From Oscillospiraceae bacterium (GTDB taxonomy: Bacteria > Bacillota > Clostridia > Oscillospirales > Ruminococcaceae), in contig JAFLUG010000009.1 of the NCBI GenBank assembly GCA_022508885.1, positions 1 to 43,948 of the forward strand: DNA of 43,948 nt, written 5' to 3'. A program made the position numbers and the translations under genes. How positions within the stretch are numbered: the stretch's first letter is position 1; each line of letters begins with the position of its first letter. The notes below the pieces were generated by a model. That model searched no databases. It saw nothing but the letters and a program-made list of their open reading frames with translations, and had not been told where the DNA came from. Below, one piece after another: positions 8,053-15,525 of this stretch.

Positions 8053-8768
8053 AAATAGACGCGGCAAAAATGGGGTATTCCGAGCTTAACAAGGCTATCC
8101 GCGAGAGCGACGACAGCCGTTTCGAGCTCGAAAACGTTTTGGGACAGCGCTATGTCGGCGCGGGAAGCTCTGAAAAGGAGATACTTATTTCGGGAACTCC
8201 CGGAAACGCTCTCGGAGCGTATCTTAACGGTTCGAAAATTATTGTTCACGGAAACGCTCAAGACGCCATCGGCGACACAATGAACGACGGCGCCATTATC
8301 GTTCACGGAAGCTGCGGCGATACAACGGGCTATGCCATGCGCTCGGGTGAAATATATGTTGAGAAAAACGCGGGATACCGTGTGGGGATACATATGAAGA
8401 GCTATAAAGAGCAGTATCCTATCATCGTGATAGGCGGCAAGGTCGGCGATTTTCTCGGCGAATATCAGGCTGGCGGAATTATAATCGTTCTCGGAATAGG
8501 CGCTGAGGGCTGTCCTGTCGGAAGCTTCTGCGGAACGGGAATGCACGGCGGAGAGATGTTTATTCGGAGCGACGAGGCTCCCGCGGGTCTTCCCGCACAG
8601 GTGTGCTGTACGGAAGCAACTCCCGAGGAAAAGGAGCAGATACGCCGTTATATCGACCGCTTTGTAAAGCATTTCGGAAACAACACCGACGAGCTTTTGA
8701 GCTCGAAGTTCTATAAGCTTATCCCTAACTCGGCAAATCCTTATAAGCAGTTGTACGTTAATAACTGA
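8049..8768 (+). CDS. Glutamate synthase domain 3 (GXGXG beta-helix), stand-alone
   Basis: The 239-residue protein corresponds to the C-terminal GXGXG structural domain of GltB, a right-handed beta-helix that links the glutaminase and FMN domains. The repeating pattern is visible in GTPGNALGAYLNGSKIIVHG, DAIGDTMNDGAIIVHG, DTTGYAMRSGEIYVEKNAG, RVGIHMK and GDFLGEYQAGGIIIVLG, ending with GTGMHGGEMFIRS. The C-terminal tail (DRFVKHFG onward) is helical. It is the fifth gene of the operon and is translationally coupled to the oxidoreductase. Confidence 0.9.
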   Translation: MKIDAAKMGYSELNKAIRESDDSRFELENVLGQRYVGAGSSEKEILISGTPGNALGAYLNGSKIIVHGNAQDAIGDTMNDGAIIVHGSCGDTTGYAMRSGEIYVEKNAGYRVGIHMKSYKEQYPIIVIGGKVGDFLGEYQAGGIIIVLGIGAEGCPVGSFCGTGMHGGEMFIRSDEAPAGLPAQVCCTEATPEEKEQIRRYIDRFVKHFGNNTDELLSSKFYKLIPNSANPYKQLYVNN

Positions 8769-8782
8769 TTCAGAGCACACCC

Positions 8783-8814
8783 AAATCGCGGCGGTAATGA
8801 TTTCGCCGCGGTTT
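8783..8814 (+). other. Intercistronic hairpin ahead of the ANTAR gene
   Basis: An 11-bp stem (8783-8793 with 8804-8814, one G-U pair) closes a 10-nt loop, GTAATGATTT. It lies between domain 3 and the ANTAR gene and has no U-tract, so it is not a simple terminator. If the loop closes further, the terminal six bases are AATGAT, with A at position 1 and G at position 4, as in ANTAR-bound hexaloops. Two short alternative hairpins follow (CGGC/GCCG and CCGC/GCGG). Confidence 0.45.
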
Positions 8815-8859
8815 CGGCGTTTGCCGCACAGCGGAGAATTAAGCATCCGAGGAGAGTTT

Positions 8860-9420
8860 ATGAAGATATTCATCAACGCTAAAACTGAAGATGTTTGTAA
8901 AGACCTGCGCGAGATCCTCAGCGAGCTTGCGCAGGACTTCGTGCTGTGCTTCAGCGATGAAGCGCAGTATGATCTCGCCGGCTGTGACGCTATTGTCGTT
9001 TCCGTGCCGCTGAGAAGCGAGTTCGGGCTGAATTTCGTAAACGAAGCCTCAAAGCTCACTTCCGCGCCTATCGTGGTGCTTGCGCGGGCGGATATAGCTG
9101 ACGACGTTCAGCGAAGGATAAGGTTTACAGGAGCGTTTGTCGTTGAAAAGCCGTTTAAGAAAAGCGTTCTGCAAAGCGCGCTTAAAATGGCGGCATTCGC
9201 AAAGGAAAACATAAACCGCCTTGAGGACGAAAAAAACAAGCTCTCCCGGCAGCTTGACGATGTGAAAATAATCGACCGCGCTAAGTGCTGTCTTATACAA
9301 TATCTCAACCTCACCGAGGAGCAGGCTCACCGTCACATACAAAAGCAGGCGATGGACACGCGGAGATCACAGCGTGAAATAGCGGAGGACGTGTTGAAAA
9401 CCTATCTTATAAACAATTGA
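8860..9420 (+). CDS. ANTAR-domain RNA-binding antiterminator with degenerate receiver
   Basis: This 186-residue regulator has an N-terminal receiver-like fold (about 1-115), a coiled coil around NRLEDEKNKLSRQLDD, and a C-terminal ANTAR domain (about 130-186: AKCCLIQYLNLTEEQAHR, then RSQREIAEDVL). ANTAR proteins such as AmiR, NasR and EutV bind hairpins in nascent mRNA and prevent termination. The phospho-acceptor Asp at the end of the third strand is replaced (DAIVVSVPLRS), although the Lys of VEKPF is kept, so phosphorylation control is unlikely. I chose the ATG at 8860 because GGAGAG precedes it; an upstream in-frame ATG at 8797 lacks a site and falls in the hairpin region. Probable targets are its own operon and other nitrogen genes (inference). 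Confidence 0.88.
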   Translation: MKIFINAKTEDVCKDLREILSELAQDFVLCFSDEAQYDLAGCDAIVVSVPLRSEFGLNFVNEASKLTSAPIVVLARADIADDVQRRIRFTGAFVVEKPFKKSVLQSALKMAAFAKENINRLEDEKNKLSRQLDDVKIIDRAKCCLIQYLNLTEEQAHRHIQKQAMDTRRSQREIAEDVLKTYLINN

Positions 9421-9424
9421 TAAA

Positions 9425-9457
9425 GCGCGCGGATTGTAAAATTTCCGCGCGTTTTTT
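9425..9457 (+). terminator. Terminator of the glutamate synthase operon
   Basis: CGCGCGGA (9426-9433), a 10-nt loop, TCCGCGCG (9444-9451), then six T. This is a classic intrinsic terminator right after the ANTAR stop codon. Confidence 0.92.
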
Positions 9458-9521
9458 ATTCAATAAACCGCGCGGTTGAGCCAATGTTAAGTTTGGTTGA
9501 CAAACTTCAAGCGAAAATTGG

Positions 9522-9550
9522 TAGACATATTCAGCTAAAAGATGTATAAT
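9522..9550 (+). promoter_or_regulatory. Promoter of the HTH-pentapeptide gene
   Basis: TAGACA (9522-9527), 17-base spacer, TATAAT (9545-9550), about 50 bases before the ATG at 9598, which has an AAGGAG site. A consensus TTGACA at 9497-9502 lies too far upstream to be its -35 element. Confidence 0.75.
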
Positions 9551-9597
9551 AAAGACAACAAAGGTACTTTTGAAATCATTAACTAAGGAGAAGCACG

Positions 9598-10416
9598 ATG
9601 ACATTCGCAGAAAAATTAATGGAACTCAGAAGGCAAAAGGGCTGGTCACAGGAGGAGCTTGGCGAAAAGCTCGGAGTAACGCGGCAGACAGTCTCGAAAT
9701 GGGAGCTTGGCTCGACGACGCCCGAAATGGAAAAACTGGCGGCGATAAGCGAGCTTTTCGGGATAACAACAGACGAGCTTATCAAAGGAAAAGCTAACGG
9801 AAACACCGACGTTATCACGGAGAAAAAAACTCGTTTTTCAGGCGGGGAATATAAAAGCGAAAAGACGTGGCGGGGGATGCCGGTCGTTCACATCAGCGTT
9901 AAGGGCTGTGCGCGCGGAGTCATTGCCATAGGTCTTGCGGCAAAGGGCGTTGTCGCTATAGGTCTTGCGTCGATCGGCGTGCTATCGCTCGGCCTTGTGT
10001 CCATAGGTGTTATCGCTATCGGAATGTTCGCTGCTCTGGGAGTATTTTCCACCTCGTTGATATCAATCGGAATCGTAGCAGTGGGAAGCTTTGCACTCGG
10101 AGTTTTCTCTCTGGGCGGAATGTCCGTGGGCTGGCTGGCATTCGGCGGGATCGCCACGGGACAATATGCCTTCGGCGGCTTGGCTTCGGGAACGATCGTG
10201 GTAGGCGGAGCAGGCAACGGCGTTATAGCTGTCGGCGGTGCAATGACGGGAGAAATAGTGCTCACAGAGCCGGTTTCCGCGGATGAATTCCGGGCGATAG
10301 TGACCGAGCGGCTGCCCGATACGCCGAAATTTATCGTGGATATGTTCGCGTGGCTCGCGGAGAATTTAGAGGCACACGACGTGAGCATACAGGCAACTCG
10401 CGAGATGATTCTATAA
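9598..10416 (+). CDS. XRE-family HTH protein fused to a glycine-led pentapeptide solenoid
   Basis: The 272-residue protein starts with a Cro/C1-type helix-turn-helix (residues about 5-62; WSQEELGEKLGVTRQTVSKWE). After a polar linker, residues 107-222 form about 23 consecutive five-residue units nearly all beginning with glycine, such as GVIAI-GLAAK-GVVAI-GLASI and later GGIAT-GQYAF-GGLAS. One unit has six residues and one starts with Ser. A mixed helical tail of about 50 residues follows. The periodicity suggests a hydrophobic beta-solenoid or a glycine-zipper membrane module rather than a normal ligand domain. Probably a DNA-binding regulator with an unusual sensing or oligomerising part; its target is unknown. 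Monocistronic, with its own promoter. Confidence 0.8.
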   Translation: MTFAEKLMELRRQKGWSQEELGEKLGVTRQTVSKWELGSTTPEMEKLAAISELFGITTDELIKGKANGNTDVITEKKTRFSGGEYKSEKTWRGMPVVHISVKGCARGVIAIGLAAKGVVAIGLASIGVLSLGLVSIGVIAIGMFAALGVFSTSLISIGIVAVGSFALGVFSLGGMSVGWLAFGGIATGQYAFGGLASGTIVVGGAGNGVIAVGGAMTGEIVLTEPVSADEFRAIVTERLPDTPKFIVDMFAWLAENLEAHDVSIQATREMIL

Positions 10417-10453
10417 CAACAACACCGCGGTGAATAACCGCGGTTATTTGTTG
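10415..10453 (+). terminator. Probable terminator after the HTH-pentapeptide gene
   Basis: ACCGCGGT (10424-10431) and ACCGCGGT (10437-10444) pair around a 5-nt loop. CAACAA and TTGTTG extend the stem with a bulge. The U-tract is weak, so this is a moderate call. Confidence 0.5.
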
Positions 10454-10537
10454 TCTTTAGCAAAAGCTCGTATTCCTCAGGCCACGAAAGTAAAATATTT
10501 ACATAAAATTCCCTTAATATCTCGCGGGTTTATATGG

Positions 10538-10566
10538 TTGACTTTTTCGATAATATATGGTATAAT
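10538..10566 (+). promoter_or_regulatory. Promoter of the propeller/HD-GYP gene
   Basis: TTGACT (10538-10543), 17-base spacer, TATAAT (10561-10566). Predicted transcription begins about 100 bases before the chosen start codon. Confidence 0.8.
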
Positions 10567-10673
10567 TAACTAAATATTAACTGTTTTTCTTGAAATATGA
10601 GTTTATATTTATTATTCGGCTGGTATGGTTTTTGTGGTTTAATAGTACTGTCAAGTATGGGGGACACAATTGT

Positions 10674-13640
10674 ATGAGCGGAAAAAAATGTTCATTTCAT
10701 GTCAGAAGTTTGTTTTTATTCTTGCTTTCGGCGGTGACTGCGCTTTCCTGCCTGTTTATTCCCGTCAGTGACGCTTATGCTGAGGAGAATGACGCTGCAA
10801 AGGGATATTTTACGTTTCTCTATGATAACAGCAACGGTCTTCCGACGTCAGAGGCAAACGCTGTTGCCCAGACAAACATCGGATTTATCTGGATAGGCGG
10901 ATACAGTGGGCTTACAAGGTATGAGGGAACCGAATTCCACCACTTTGAGTCGTCCACGGGCATTAACAGCGTCAATTGTCTGTATGTGGACTCCAAGGAC
11001 CGTTTGTGGATAGGAACAAACGACAGCGGTATCGCGGTGCGCCAGAACGCGCAGTTCCAATTCTGGGGAAGAAATGATGGAATGCACGCCTTGTCTGTCC
11101 GCGCGATCTGCGAGGACGCGGCGGGGAATATCGTCTTTGCGTCGACCGAGGGCATGGGATATATCGACAGCGACGGTACAGTGCGCAGGATAGAAGATCC
11201 CAGGATCAAAGAAAAGTATGTTCGCCGCCTGAAGGCAGACAAGGACGGGATCATCTACGGCGTCACAATGGACAACTGCTTCTTTTCACTGGAAAATCTG
11301 GAGCTTACTTCATTTTATGGCGCTGAAAATATAAGCGTCAAAGATGTGGTCAGCATCACTCCCGACCCGAATGAAAAGGGCAGGGTCTATCTCGGCACCG
11401 GAAGCTCCAAGATAATAATCGGAAATATGTTTGACGGAATGAGGAGCACAAGGACTATTTCCGCCGCTCCGCATGAATTTATCAACGACATCTGTTTCGC
11501 TTCGGATAATAAAATATGGGTAGCTTCAAATAACGGACTTGGGTATTTTGATAAAAACATGAATTACATGGAATTGAAAAATTCCGCGATGACCAGCTCG
11601 ATAACTTCAATAATGGAAGACCGCGAGGGAAATTTGTGGTGTGCGTCTTCCAGACAGGGCGTTATGAAGGTCGTCAGATCTCCCTTTGTGGATATCACCG
11701 GTATTTCCGGTTTAGACCGTGTAGTGACAAATACCACCTGTATTTATCAGGACGACCTGTATATCGGTACAGATGTGGGACTTCAGCTTTTGGATAAGAA
11801 CTATAACATAAAGTCAAATGTCCTTACAGAGCTGCTTGAGGGAGTGAGAATACGCAGTATCAAAGCGGATTCGGCGGGAAATCTCTGGTTGTGTACCTAC
11901 AGCACCTACAGCGATTACGGTTTGATATGCTATCACGGAGACGGCACTTATACGACCTTTAACGAAGCCTCGGGAATGGTTTCCAGCAAGATCAGAACAT
12001 TGACCGAGCTGTCGGACGGCACCATTGCCGTTGCAAGCAGCGGCGGCGTCAATCTGATAAAGGACGGCATGGTCATAGATACATATAACGAAGATGACGG
12101 CATAACAAACACCGAGATATTAAGCATTGCCGAGGGCGATAACGGAAGTGTCTATTTCGGCAGCGACGGCGGCGGTCTTTACATAATAAAAGACGGCGAG
12201 CTGAGATGTCTGGGGCTTGACAACGGTCTGAAGTCGCAGGTCATCATGCAGCTTCATAAGGATACGCAGAGGGGCGTATACTGGGTCGTTACGGGAAATT
12301 CCATTGCGTACATGAAGAACGAGCAGATATACACGCTTACGAATTTTCCGTACTCCAACAACTTTGATATGCAGTTTGACAACCAGGGCGGTATCTGGAT
12401 ATTGAGCAGCAACGGCATCTATTTTGTAAACGGCGACAATCTGCTTTCCAATGAAAACCTGATGTATTCCTTCTATGATATCCGCAGCGGTCTGCCGAGT
12501 ATAGCGACCGCGAACTCAAGAAATTACATTTCGCCCGACGGAACTTTGTATATTGCCGGAGGCTCGGGCGTCAGCAGCATAAACATCAACACCGCGCGAG
12601 AAGGCAAGAACAATGTAAAGCTGACGGTCCCGTTTGTGGAAATAGACGGCGAGGAAATTTTCGTAAGAGAAGGCGATACTATCCGTGTTCCGTCTGACTG
12701 CAACCGTTTTACTATCTACGCGTATGCCATGACATACGCCCATAACCCTCAGGTGAGCTACTATATAGAGGGCTTTGACAAAGAACCGATAATTGTGCCC
12801 AAGCACGAGCTGAAGCCTATAAGCTTTACACGCCCGCATAGCGGAGAGTATGTTTTCCATATGTCGATAATCGACGTTATGACCGGAGAGGAATTAAACT
12901 CTATCGCCATAAATATCGTGGTGGAAAAGGCGTTTTACGAGCATGTCTGGTTCTGGCTTATCGTAGCGGCGGTGGTCGCTGCGGTGGTTTCCCTTATCAT
13001 ATGGACGTATATTCGCCGTAAAATGAAAAAGCTCGAGGAGAAAGAAAAAGAAAACCGAGCCTTTATCAGAGAGATAATTCAGGTTTTCGCGAAAAGTATA
13101 GACGTAAAGGACGAGTATACCAACGGTCACTCCTTCCGTGTGGCGGAATATACAAAAATGATAGCGGAAAAAGTGGGCTACAGTGAATCCGATGTGGAGA
13201 AATTCTACAATATCGGTCTTATGCATGATATCGGAAAGATCCTTGTACCTAATGAGATACTCAATAAACCGGGCAGGCTTTCGGATGACGAATTTGTGGA
13301 AATGAAAAAGCACGCCACCAACGGATATGATATCCTTAAAGAGGTTGAGGCTTTACCCGAGCTTGCTCTGGGCGCGGGCTTCCACCACGAAAGAATGGAT
13401 GGCAAGGGCTATCCTTTCGGAAAGAAGGCGGATGAGATTCCGCCCGTGGCGCAGATGATAGCAGTAGCGGATACATTCGACGCTATGTATTCCACAAGAC
13501 CCTACCGCCCAAAGATGCCGATCGAAAAAGTAGTAGCGGAATTAAAACGAGTATCGGGCACACAGCTCAACGAGAAATATGTAAACGCGCTGTTGGAGCT
13601 TATTGAAGAAGGGAAAGTAGACGAGGTCGAAAGCTCATAA
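10674..13640 (+). CDS. Membrane sensor: two-component-type beta-propellers, Y_Y_Y domain and HD-GYP phosphodiesterase
   Basis: Predicted 988 residues. A signal peptide (about 1-36, ending SDAYA) leads to an exported sensor of about 12-14 propeller repeats such as NIGFIWIGGYSGLTRYEG, KDRLWIGTNDSGIAV and EGNLWCASSRQGVMKV (about 45-640). A Y_Y_Y-like Ig domain lies at about 650-750, one transmembrane helix (VWFWLIVAAVVAAVVSLIIW) at about 757-780, and a cytoplasmic HD-GYP domain at about 800-980, with MHDIGK and HHERMDGKGYP intact. HD-GYP enzymes hydrolyse cyclic di-GMP, so this likely couples an outside signal to c-di-GMP turnover. The ATG at 10674 is chosen because GGGGGAC precedes it and it gives a clean signal peptide; an earlier in-frame ATG at 10590 does neither. 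Confidence 0.87.
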   Translation: MSGKKCSFHVRSLFLFLLSAVTALSCLFIPVSDAYAEENDAAKGYFTFLYDNSNGLPTSEANAVAQTNIGFIWIGGYSGLTRYEGTEFHHFESSTGINSVNCLYVDSKDRLWIGTNDSGIAVRQNAQFQFWGRNDGMHALSVRAICEDAAGNIVFASTEGMGYIDSDGTVRRIEDPRIKEKYVRRLKADKDGIIYGVTMDNCFFSLENLELTSFYGAENISVKDVVSITPDPNEKGRVYLGTGSSKIIIGNMFDGMRSTRTISAAPHEFINDICFASDNKIWVASNNGLGYFDKNMNYMELKNSAMTSSITSIMEDREGNLWCASSRQGVMKVVRSPFVDITGISGLDRVVTNTTCIYQDDLYIGTDVGLQLLDKNYNIKSNVLTELLEGVRIRSIKADSAGNLWLCTYSTYSDYGLICYHGDGTYTTFNEASGMVSSKIRTLTELSDGTIAVASSGGVNLIKDGMVIDTYNEDDGITNTEILSIAEGDNGSVYFGSDGGGLYIIKDGELRCLGLDNGLKSQVIMQLHKDTQRGVYWVVTGNSIAYMKNEQIYTLTNFPYSNNFDMQFDNQGGIWILSSNGIYFVNGDNLLSNENLMYSFYDIRSGLPSIATANSRNYISPDGTLYIAGGSGVSSININTAREGKNNVKLTVPFVEIDGEEIFVREGDTIRVPSDCNRFTIYAYAMTYAHNPQVSYYIEGFDKEPIIVPKHELKPISFTRPHSGEYVFHMSIIDVMTGEELNSIAINIVVEKAFYEHVWFWLIVAAVVAAVVSLIIWTYIRRKMKKLEEKEKENRAFIREIIQVFAKSIDVKDEYTNGHSFRVAEYTKMIAEKVGYSESDVEKFYNIGLMHDIGKILVPNEILNKPGRLSDDEFVEMKKHATNGYDILKEVEALPELALGAGFHHERMDGKGYPFGKKADEIPPVAQMIAVADTFDAMYSTRPYRPKMPIEKVVAELKRVSGTQLNEKYVNALLELIEEGKVDEVESS

Positions 13641-13663
13641 GGCTGAAAAAACAAAAGAAGAAT

Positions 13664-13706
13664 GCGGGTATTCGCGTATAAAAGCGAATACCCGCGTTTG
13701 TTTTTA
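13664..13706. terminator. Bidirectional terminator between convergent genes
   Basis: GCGGGTATTCGC (13664-13675), an 8-nt loop, and GCGAATACCCGC (13684-13695), followed on the plus strand by GTTTGTTTTT and on the minus strand by ATTCTTCTTTTGTTTTTT. It serves both the HD-GYP gene and the ABC exporter operon. Confidence 0.9.
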
Positions 13707-13725
13707 AAGAATCAATTTAACTTTA

Positions 13726-15525
13726 TCACGCAAACTGCGCGTTGTAAAGGTCGGCGTAGAAGCCCTGCTTTTCCATAAGCGCGTCGTGGCTTCCCTGCTC
13801 GATGATATCGCCGTCCTTCATAACGAGTATGATGTCGGCGTTTCGGATAGTACTCAGTCTGTGCGCGATTATAAAGCTTGTTCTGCCCTTCATAAGATTG
13901 TCCATCGCTTTTTGTATGCGCTGTTCGGTTCGGGTATCTACCGAGGAGGTCGCCTCGTCGAGTATCAGCACGGGATTATCCGCTAAAATAGCCCTCGCGA
14001 TAGTAAGAAGCTGCCGCTGACCCGCCGAAACATTGGTCGCGTCTTCATTAAGCTCGAAGTCATAGCCGCCGGAAAGCGTTCGGATAAAGTGGTCGGCGTG
14101 GGCCGATCTCGCCGCGGCGATAACCTCCTCGTCCGTTGCGTCAAGCCTTCCGTAGCGGATGTTTTCCATAATGCTCCCCTTAAACAGCCATGTATCCTGC
14201 AATACCATACCAAACGCGTTTCTGAGCTCGTTTCGGTTGTAACTTTTGAGATTGTTTCCGTCAAGCATTATCTCGCCGTTGTTTACATCATAAAACCTCA
14301 TCAGCAGCTTTACCATGGTGGTTTTTCCCGCGCCCGTAGGTCCTACTATTGCTATTTGCTGACCCTCGTTTACATGAGCGTTGAAGTCCTTGATGATTAT
14401 CTGCTCGGGATCATAGCCGAAAGCGACGTGCTTAAAGTCAACAACGCCCTTTACATTATCAACGGATACAGCGTTTTCGGTGGTCTGGTCCTCTTCTTCC
14501 TCCCCAAGGAATTCAAACACGCGCTCTGCCGCCGCCATCATCGACTGCATCATAGTAGTAACCTGCGCCATCTGCTGAATGGGCTGGGTAAAGTTTCTTA
14601 CATAGATGATAAACGCCTGTATATCGCCTATCTGTATAGTGCCGTTGATAGCGAGGAATGCTCCCGAGATCGCCACTCCGACATAGCCGAGATTTCCCAC
14701 AAACTGCATTACAGGCATCATAAGACCCGACAAAAACTGCGATTTCCATGAGGATTCATACAGCGTCGCGTTTGTATCGTCGAACTCTCCGATTACATCA
14801 TTTTCTTTGCCGAACGCTTTTACGACCAAGTGCCCCGCGTAGTTTTCCTCGACCCGACCGTTTATGTGTCCGAGGTATTCCTGCTGCTGCTTGAAGTATT
14901 TCTGAGACTTTTTCATAACAAAAGCGATGAAAACAAGGCTTATCGGAAGTATCAGAAGCGTGATAAGCGTCATAAGCGGGCTTATCGTAAGCATCATGAT
15001 AACAACGCCTATCAGCGTCGTAACAGATGTAATAAGCTGTGTAACGCTCTGGTTAAAGCCGTTTCCGAAGGTATCCACGTCGTTTGTTATGCGCGAGAGC
15101 ACCTCGCCGTGGGTCCTGCTCTCAAAGTATTTAAGCGGCATTCGGTTGATTTTTTCGGACAGCTCTTTGCGCAGTTTATAGCAAAGCTTCTGCGTGATAG
15201 TACTCATCGTCAGACCCTGAACAAGGCTGAACAGATAGCTTATCCCGTACAGCAGAAGTACTGTAAGTAATATTTGCCCGATATATTCGAAATCAAGTCC
15301 GCCGCTTCCGGTAATTTTTCCCATAAGTCCCTCGGACAGCGCGGTAGTCGCCTTACCTAAGACTTTGGGGCTTACTATATGGAAGACCGCGCTCGCGACA
15401 GCGCATATCATAACCGCAACTACGCCTATTTTATAACCGCCTATGTAGTTCAGCGTCTTTCTGAGCGTTCCCTTGAAATCCTTAGCCTTTTCAAACTGAC
15501 CTCTTCCTCTCATTCCGGGCGGCAT
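13726..15525 (-). CDS. ABC exporter half-transporter, catalytic-Glu subunit of a heterodimer
   Basis: A 599-residue fused permease/ATPase: six transmembrane helices (about 30-325), then a nucleotide-binding domain with Walker A GPTGAGKTTMVKL, Walker B ILDEATSSVD and switch His in IIAHRLSTI. Its signature is VSAGQ instead of SGGQ (about residue 500). Canonical Walker B plus non-canonical signature is one half of the asymmetry of TM287/288- and BmrCD-type heterodimers; the partner is the next gene. It shares one base with the upstream gene (TAATG) and has a GGAGGGAG site. Expected role: drug or peptide/lipid efflux under MarR control; substrate unknown. Confidence 0.92.
   Translation of the reverse strand: MPPGMRGRGQFEKAKDFKGTLRKTLNYIGGYKIGVVAVMICAVASAVFHIVSPKVLGKATTALSEGLMGKITGSGGLDFEYIGQILLTVLLLYGISYLFSLVQGLTMSTITQKLCYKLRKELSEKINRMPLKYFESRTHGEVLSRITNDVDTFGNGFNQSVTQLITSVTTLIGVVIMMLTISPLMTLITLLILPISLVFIAFVMKKSQKYFKQQQEYLGHINGRVEENYAGHLVVKAFGKENDVIGEFDDTNATLYESSWKSQFLSGLMMPVMQFVGNLGYVGVAISGAFLAINGTIQIGDIQAFIIYVRNFTQPIQQMAQVTTMMQSMMAAAERVFEFLGEEEEDQTTENAVSVDNVKGVVDFKHVAFGYDPEQIIIKDFNAHVNEGQQIAIVGPTGAGKTTMVKLLMRFYDVNNGEIMLDGNNLKSYNRNELRNAFGMVLQDTWLFKGSIMENIRYGRLDATDEEVIAAARSAHADHFIRTLSGGYDFELNEDATNVSAGQRQLLTIARAILADNPVLILDEATSSVDTRTEQRIQKAMDNLMKGRTSFIIAHRLSTIRNADIILVMKDGDIIEQGSHDALMEKQGFYADLYNAQFA

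Noticed and set aside
8797-8859. Upstream start for the ANTAR protein
   Set aside because: The extra residues come from the intercistronic hairpin, with no ribosome binding site; GGAGAG precedes the ATG at 8860.
7923-9059. Long minus-strand open frame (378 codons)
   Set aside because: It lies antisense to the FAD oxidoreductase, GXGXG and ANTAR genes, all well identified; it has no recognisable domain and no credible ribosome binding site.
9497-9502. Consensus TTGACA as -35 for the HTH-pentapeptide gene
   Set aside because: It is 42 bases from the TATAAT at 9545; TAGACA at 9522 has the right 17-base spacing. No -10 follows the TTGACA itself.
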